A model generated the notes under the pieces. The model ran no database searches and had not been told where the DNA came from. It worked only from the letters and a program-made list of their open reading frames with translations. This document shows positions 6,747-10,075 of a stretch of 10,075 nucleotides of DNA, one piece after another. The stretch comes from Candidatus Cloacimonadota bacterium (lineage in GTDB: Bacteria > Cloacimonadota > Cloacimonadia > Cloacimonadales > Cloacimonadaceae). The translations under genes were made by a program, and so were the position numbers. Location of the stretch: NCBI GenBank assembly GCA_028683635.1, contig JAQUHL010000038.1, positions 1 through 10,075 on the forward strand. The letters are read 5' to 3'. How positions within the stretch are numbered: position 1 is the stretch's first letter; the number at the start of each line of letters is the position of its first letter.

Positions 6747-8890
6747 TTTGCACCTCCGCCAAGGGCAGCGAGGTCTTCGGTGAAGACTGCTGCCAGAGAG
6801 TGATCTGCATAATCCGTCTTGAGGATACCGTAATAATCCTGGTATTTCTTGCCGCCGCTGAAGTATTCAATTCTGGCAGCCAGGAGCAAGGCAAAGGGGT
6901 AGAATTTGTTATGATTCCGCATCAGAGGATCGATGTTCTGCCTGGCATAGACATATTCCTTATCCAGGTAATAACGGTATGCCATCCGCCATTGTACATA
7001 GGGAACCAACTCGCTGGAAGGGTTGTTTTGGATAAACTTGGTGCCCAAATCACGATAGTGCCAGGTGCTGCCTTTCTTCACCGCAGCGATGAAATCCCAA
7101 TATTCCTTGGCCACGGGATGGGGAATGGACGTCATATCCTCTTCCAGGATAGAAAGCAGGTGAATCTCGGGTATCTGGAAAGAAAGCTGGGATGGTGCTT
7201 TTGTTGCTGGGGTCTCCTGGGCAGATGCCTGGGTTATTGTTGCCATGGATTGAACCGGTTGGGTGGAGGGAACCCGGGGTTTTACCACCTCGAACTGAGC
7301 CATTCGTTCTTTGAGAGCCACCAAGGCTTGCATGTCCGCTTCCATGATCTGCACCCAGTCCACGACGGGCATCTTGACCTGCATTTCAAAGTTCCAGAGG
7401 GAATTGTTCCGGATCCTGGCATGGGAGATCTTTTTGATTTCCGGTTCTTCAAAAAGAGAAGCAATTTCGACGATGTGGTTCCGGTTTGTGGTCGTTCCGG
7501 TAAGCTGGAGCTTTCCAGCTTCCTTGCGGAGGTTGGAAAGCCAGGTGATTGGCTTTCTTCCCAGTTCATCCATCAGAAGGTTCAAGAGATTAGTCCAGGG
7601 GTTCTTCCCTTCCAATAGGGCACGCATGGCTTCGATGGTCTTTTCCTGCTGGGCGATGTCGTCCCGGATTTTCTTAATCTCTCCTGCTTCCAGACGTTTG
7701 GTGGCAATCTCCAGGCTGAGATCCGAATTCTTTTGCTTTGTTTTTCGCATGGTAAGATTGGCACCCAGAAGAGTCCAGGTGGCATATACAGATACCAGGA
7801 AGATTGCTCCCATGGTGAGAAATCCATGCCAGGCGATCTTGAAGACCTTTTGGCCTTCAATTATTCTGGCAGGCAGGAAATTGCTGGGTGTAAAGCGTGG
7901 ATCCTCTGGATATAAGGCTTTGTATGCCAGAGCAATAGAGAGAGCAAACTGCCCCAGATACTTGTAGTCAAAGGTCTCTGCTTCTCCCCGCTCAATGACC
8001 AATTGGGGAAACCGCATGAAGTCTATCACGGCATCCGGAAACTGGGTTTTCAGGTAGTCCACTGCATCGGCATTGATGTTTGCCCCACAGAGAAAGATGC
8101 AATCAGGATCAGAAACCTGGGCACTGTCCAGGGCCAGAGAAAGCTTGGAATAAAGGATCTCGGGATCCGGATATTTCTGGGCTATCTGTAAAGGCAGGGT
8201 CATGTACCATTCTCCATTTTCAAAGAGAAAGGCTTTTCTGTATTCATGACCCACATAGACGAGAAGTTCTTTCTTGGTCTTATCTTTGATGCTTAGTTTG
8301 AAGAAATCTGTGAGCGCAATATCATTGGCATCGGCAAGCTGGTAGAAAGGAGTGACCTTGTTGTTTCGCTGAAAGTCTATCACCAATTCCAGAAGCTGGT
8401 TGATCCCGCTATGAATCCAAAGCTGGCGCACCCCTCCGACATTGACTTCCGAATGCTGCCAATCCTTGTTTTTATAGGCTTCTTTTTCGAGGGTTTGTTT
8501 GATAGTTTTCCTGATCCCTGAACTTGAAGTGGGGGAATCCGGGATGATTTTCAGGTTTTCTTCGTTTACATTCAGGGCGATAACACCGTGTTTCAGGTCA
8601 TATCCGGCAAGGATTCTATCAAAGGGTTGAAGCTGGAATTCCACTTCACTCTCAGCCGAGAAATCATCGAACTTCACTTCATCTTCAGAGGTATAGTGCT
8701 CCTTGTCCCAGGTATCCGGTTCGAGGCTGACAACCCCCTCATCCGCAGAGCGCCGGTAAAGGGGAACCACCAGTTCATTGCGGTCTAATGCCTGAATATA
8801 GACGATATCTTCGTCCCGTACCAGATTCACAAAGGTTACTACCGGTCCGTCTTCAAAGATTCCAAAAGCCTGTTTGGCATGTTTATTCAT
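6743..8890 (-). CDS. PilM-PilN fusion with C-terminal helical-repeat-like domain
   Basis: In other bacteria cytoplasmic, actin-like PilM binds the N-terminal peptide of the membrane protein PilN. Here both are in one 715-residue chain. Residues 1-335 follow PilM layout: LLVYVGHEYRKAFLFENGEW (209-228) matches the phosphate-2 hairpin, CIFLCGANI (264-272) the adenosine loop, and LGQFALSIALAYKAL (312-326) the last helix. The N-terminal DxG loop is degenerate and an acidic stretch fills about 50-90. SNFLPAR (336-342) resembles the PilN INLLPxR peptide. A transmembrane helix (about 354-377), a coiled coil (380-425) and the PilN ferredoxin-like domain (430-510) follow. A Pro/Thr/Gln-rich linker (535-572) leads to a Tyr- and Ala-rich helical domain (590-705) of TPR-like look that PilN does not normally have. 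The start lies 21 bases after the ATPase stop with only a weak ribosome site. Confidence 0.82.
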   Translation of the reverse strand: MNKHAKQAFGIFEDGPVVTFVNLVRDEDIVYIQALDRNELVVPLYRRSADEGVVSLEPDTWDKEHYTSEDEVKFDDFSAESEVEFQLQPFDRILAGYDLKHGVIALNVNEENLKIIPDSPTSSSGIRKTIKQTLEKEAYKNKDWQHSEVNVGGVRQLWIHSGINQLLELVIDFQRNNKVTPFYQLADANDIALTDFFKLSIKDKTKKELLVYVGHEYRKAFLFENGEWYMTLPLQIAQKYPDPEILYSKLSLALDSAQVSDPDCIFLCGANINADAVDYLKTQFPDAVIDFMRFPQLVIERGEAETFDYKYLGQFALSIALAYKALYPEDPRFTPSNFLPARIIEGQKVFKIAWHGFLTMGAIFLVSVYATWTLLGANLTMRKTKQKNSDLSLEIATKRLEAGEIKKIRDDIAQQEKTIEAMRALLEGKNPWTNLLNLLMDELGRKPITWLSNLRKEAGKLQLTGTTTNRNHIVEIASLFEEPEIKKISHARIRNNSLWNFEMQVKMPVVDWVQIMEADMQALVALKERMAQFEVVKPRVPSTQPVQSMATITQASAQETPATKAPSQLSFQIPEIHLLSILEEDMTSIPHPVAKEYWDFIAAVKKGSTWHYRDLGTKFIQNNPSSELVPYVQWRMAYRYYLDKEYVYARQNIDPLMRNHNKFYPFALLLAARIEYFSGGKKYQDYYGILKTDYADHSLAAVFTEDLAALGGGAK
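6753..6757 (-). promoter_or_regulatory. Strong intragenic ribosome-binding site for the PilO-PilP gene
   Basis: GGAGG (followed by T) lies 6 bases before the ATG at 6746, inside the last codons of the PilMN gene. It fixes the start and would allow re-initiation at the ATGA overlap. Confidence 0.7.
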
Positions 8891-8911
8891 TCTTAGCCCC
8901 GATTCCAGTAA

Positions 8912-10075
8912 TTATGGTGCAGACAGAAGCTGCATCATTCTTTTTTTGTTATTGGCATAGTTCATTGCACTTTTGTTGGTGATAATACCCTTGCGATACA
9001 GATCCAGAAGGTCTTGCTCCAGAGTCGTCATCCCATATCTTCTACCTTCAACCATCATCTGATAGATTTCGCCGATGTTTTTATTGCGGATGGCTGCTTG
9101 GGAAGAGCTGTCCACGGAGAGTATTTCCTTGGCCAGCACCAATTTACCATCCACTGTGGGAACCAATTTTTGGGAGATAATCACCGTGAGTAGATCGGCC
9201 AGCCGGTTGCGGATACGTTCCTGTTCATCGGGAGGGAACTCTGCCACGATCCTGTGAATGGAATCGATCGCCGAGCTTGTATGTAGTGTGGAAAAGGCTT
9301 TGTGCCCACTATCCGTGATCTCGAGGACTGTGGAGATCGTATCCGGATCCCGCATTTCACCCACCACGATGATATCAGGATCCTGGCGCAGAGCCTCAAT
9401 CGCTCCACGTTCAAAGGAGAGCACATCCACGTCCACTTCCCGGTGGCGCACCAGGCACATCTTGGATTCGTGGATATATTCGATCGGGTGGCCAATAATC
9501 ACAATGTGGGCTGCGTTTTCCCGGTTGTTCAGATCGATTATGGCATCCAGGGTGGTGCTTTTGCCGCTGCCGGTAATTCCGGTGATCAGTACCAGACCCC
9601 TTTTTTCATATTTGAGATTCATTCTGTCTGCAACGATCTTGGGGATACCAAGCTGATCCATATTGAAAGTTTTGTCGTTTATACGCCTGAAATTGGCACA
9701 CAGGAAGTTGCGGTCAAAATATACCGAACCCCTGAATCTGGCGATATAGTTACCCTCGGAGATATCCAGGGAAAAATCCAGGCTTTTGCGCTCGTATAGT
9801 TTTTGTTTCTGGATAGGGGTAAGCCAGGAGAGGATGATGGCAGAAGTCTCCAGATACTCATATTCTCCAAATTCTGTAATCGGTTTTTTGATGCCAAACA
9901 CCCTGTTCCAGATATATTTCTGACAGCCTGGAGCTCCGAAATCGATATCCGATGCGGCAAAATCCTTCATCCGCATCAACCAGGTCCGAAGCAGGATCTG
10001 AGGTTCAACTTCCGAATCCGGATTGTTCTCCAGCCATCTGTCAATCGCCTGGCATTGTTCCACACCATAGTACTG
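8912..10075 (-). CDS. PilT-type pilus ATPase (5' end beyond window edge)
   Basis: PilT-like hexameric ATPases power type IV pilus retraction at the cytoplasmic base. Counting from the GTG at 10063, residues 24-128 correspond to the N-terminal PAS-like domain (ASDIDFGAPG, ERKSLDFSL, ARFRGSVYFDRNF). The RecA-like core carries Walker A GITGSGKST (162-170), an Asp-box region IVIIGHPIEYIH (187-198), Walker B DPDIIVVGEMRD (228-239) and a His box FSTLHTSSAIDSIHRI (257-272). PilT-specific marks are AAIRNKNIGEIYQMM (323-337, compare AIRNLIRE) and GMTTLEQDL (344-352). The frame is open to base 10075 and the GTG has no ribosome site, so I treat the gene as continuing upstream. The Asp box has Gly-His where the family has Glu-Asp. 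The TAA stop lies 21 bases before the PilMN start, so the two are probably co-transcribed. Confidence 0.9.
   Translation of the reverse strand, partial: QYYGVEQCQAIDRWLENNPDSEVEPQILLRTWLMRMKDFAASDIDFGAPGCQKYIWNRVFGIKKPITEFGEYEYLETSAIILSWLTPIQKQKLYERKSLDFSLDISEGNYIARFRGSVYFDRNFLCANFRRINDKTFNMDQLGIPKIVADRMNLKYEKRGLVLITGITGSGKSTTLDAIIDLNNRENAAHIVIIGHPIEYIHESKMCLVRHREVDVDVLSFERGAIEALRQDPDIIVVGEMRDPDTISTVLEITDSGHKAFSTLHTSSAIDSIHRIVAEFPPDEQERIRNRLADLLTVIISQKLVPTVDGKLVLAKEILSVDSSSQAAIRNKNIGEIYQMMVEGRRYGMTTLEQDLLDLYRKGIITNKSAMNYANNKKRMMQLLSAP

Noticed and set aside
6743..8890. Two adjacent genes joined by a sequencing error instead of a true PilM-PilN fusion
   Set aside because: The frame is continuous through the joint, with no internal start plus ribosome site at the PilN-like peptide and no frame shift. 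A second fusion of the same kind follows in PilO-PilP, which makes real gene fusion more likely.
10061..10063. GTG as the true start of the PilT-type gene
   Set aside because: No ribosome site precedes it and the frame stays open to the window edge. The PAS-like domain of PilT usually begins further upstream, so the gene more likely continues outside.

Overview
The window comes from a diderm (Gram-negative-type) bacterium of medium GC content. Every gene lies on the minus strand, so transcription runs from the right edge to the left. The outer-membrane secretin and the unusual fused pilus-assembly proteins would suit a member of the FCB assemblage such as Cloacimonadota. That placement is a low-confidence impression from gene organisation, with no marker gene behind it.

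Right and centre (10075 down to about 4636) is a condensed type IV pilus (or type II secretion-like) alignment module. In transcription order it holds a PilT-type ATPase whose 5' end runs off the window, a 715-residue PilM-PilN fusion with an extra C-terminal helical-repeat-like domain, a 286-residue PilO-PilP fusion, and a short PilQ/GspD-type secretin. The four or five separate proteins that usually connect the cytoplasmic motor to the outer-membrane pore (PilM, N, O, P, Q) are here reduced to three chains. From the PilMN gene to the kinase gene, each junction is a 4-bp ATGA stop/start overlap, so stoichiometric translational coupling is likely.

Centre-left (4639 down to 575) the same operon continues into a membrane-bound hybrid histidine kinase (sensor, HAMP, PAS, HisKA, HATPase, receiver) that overlaps the secretin gene by ATGA. 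After it come, with gaps of only 9 and 3 bases, a TatD-family metal hydrolase and the tRNA-modifying enzyme TcdA. The kinase is plausibly linked to control of the pilus machine; the last two genes look like housekeeping passengers.

Left (574 down to 1) is an independent heat-shock unit: a small heat-shock protein (Hsp20), truncated by the window edge, behind a 212-base regulatory region. That region holds a CIRCE-like inverted repeat (16 of 18 consensus bases, exact 9-base spacer) overlapping the tcdA stop codon, a good sigma70-type promoter, and an approximately 148-base leader. The last hairpin of the leader pairs almost perfectly with the hsp20 ribosome-binding site. This looks like two-level heat control: HrcA-type repression of transcription plus an RNA thermometer. 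I found no tRNA, rRNA, CRISPR array, insertion sequence or phage feature.
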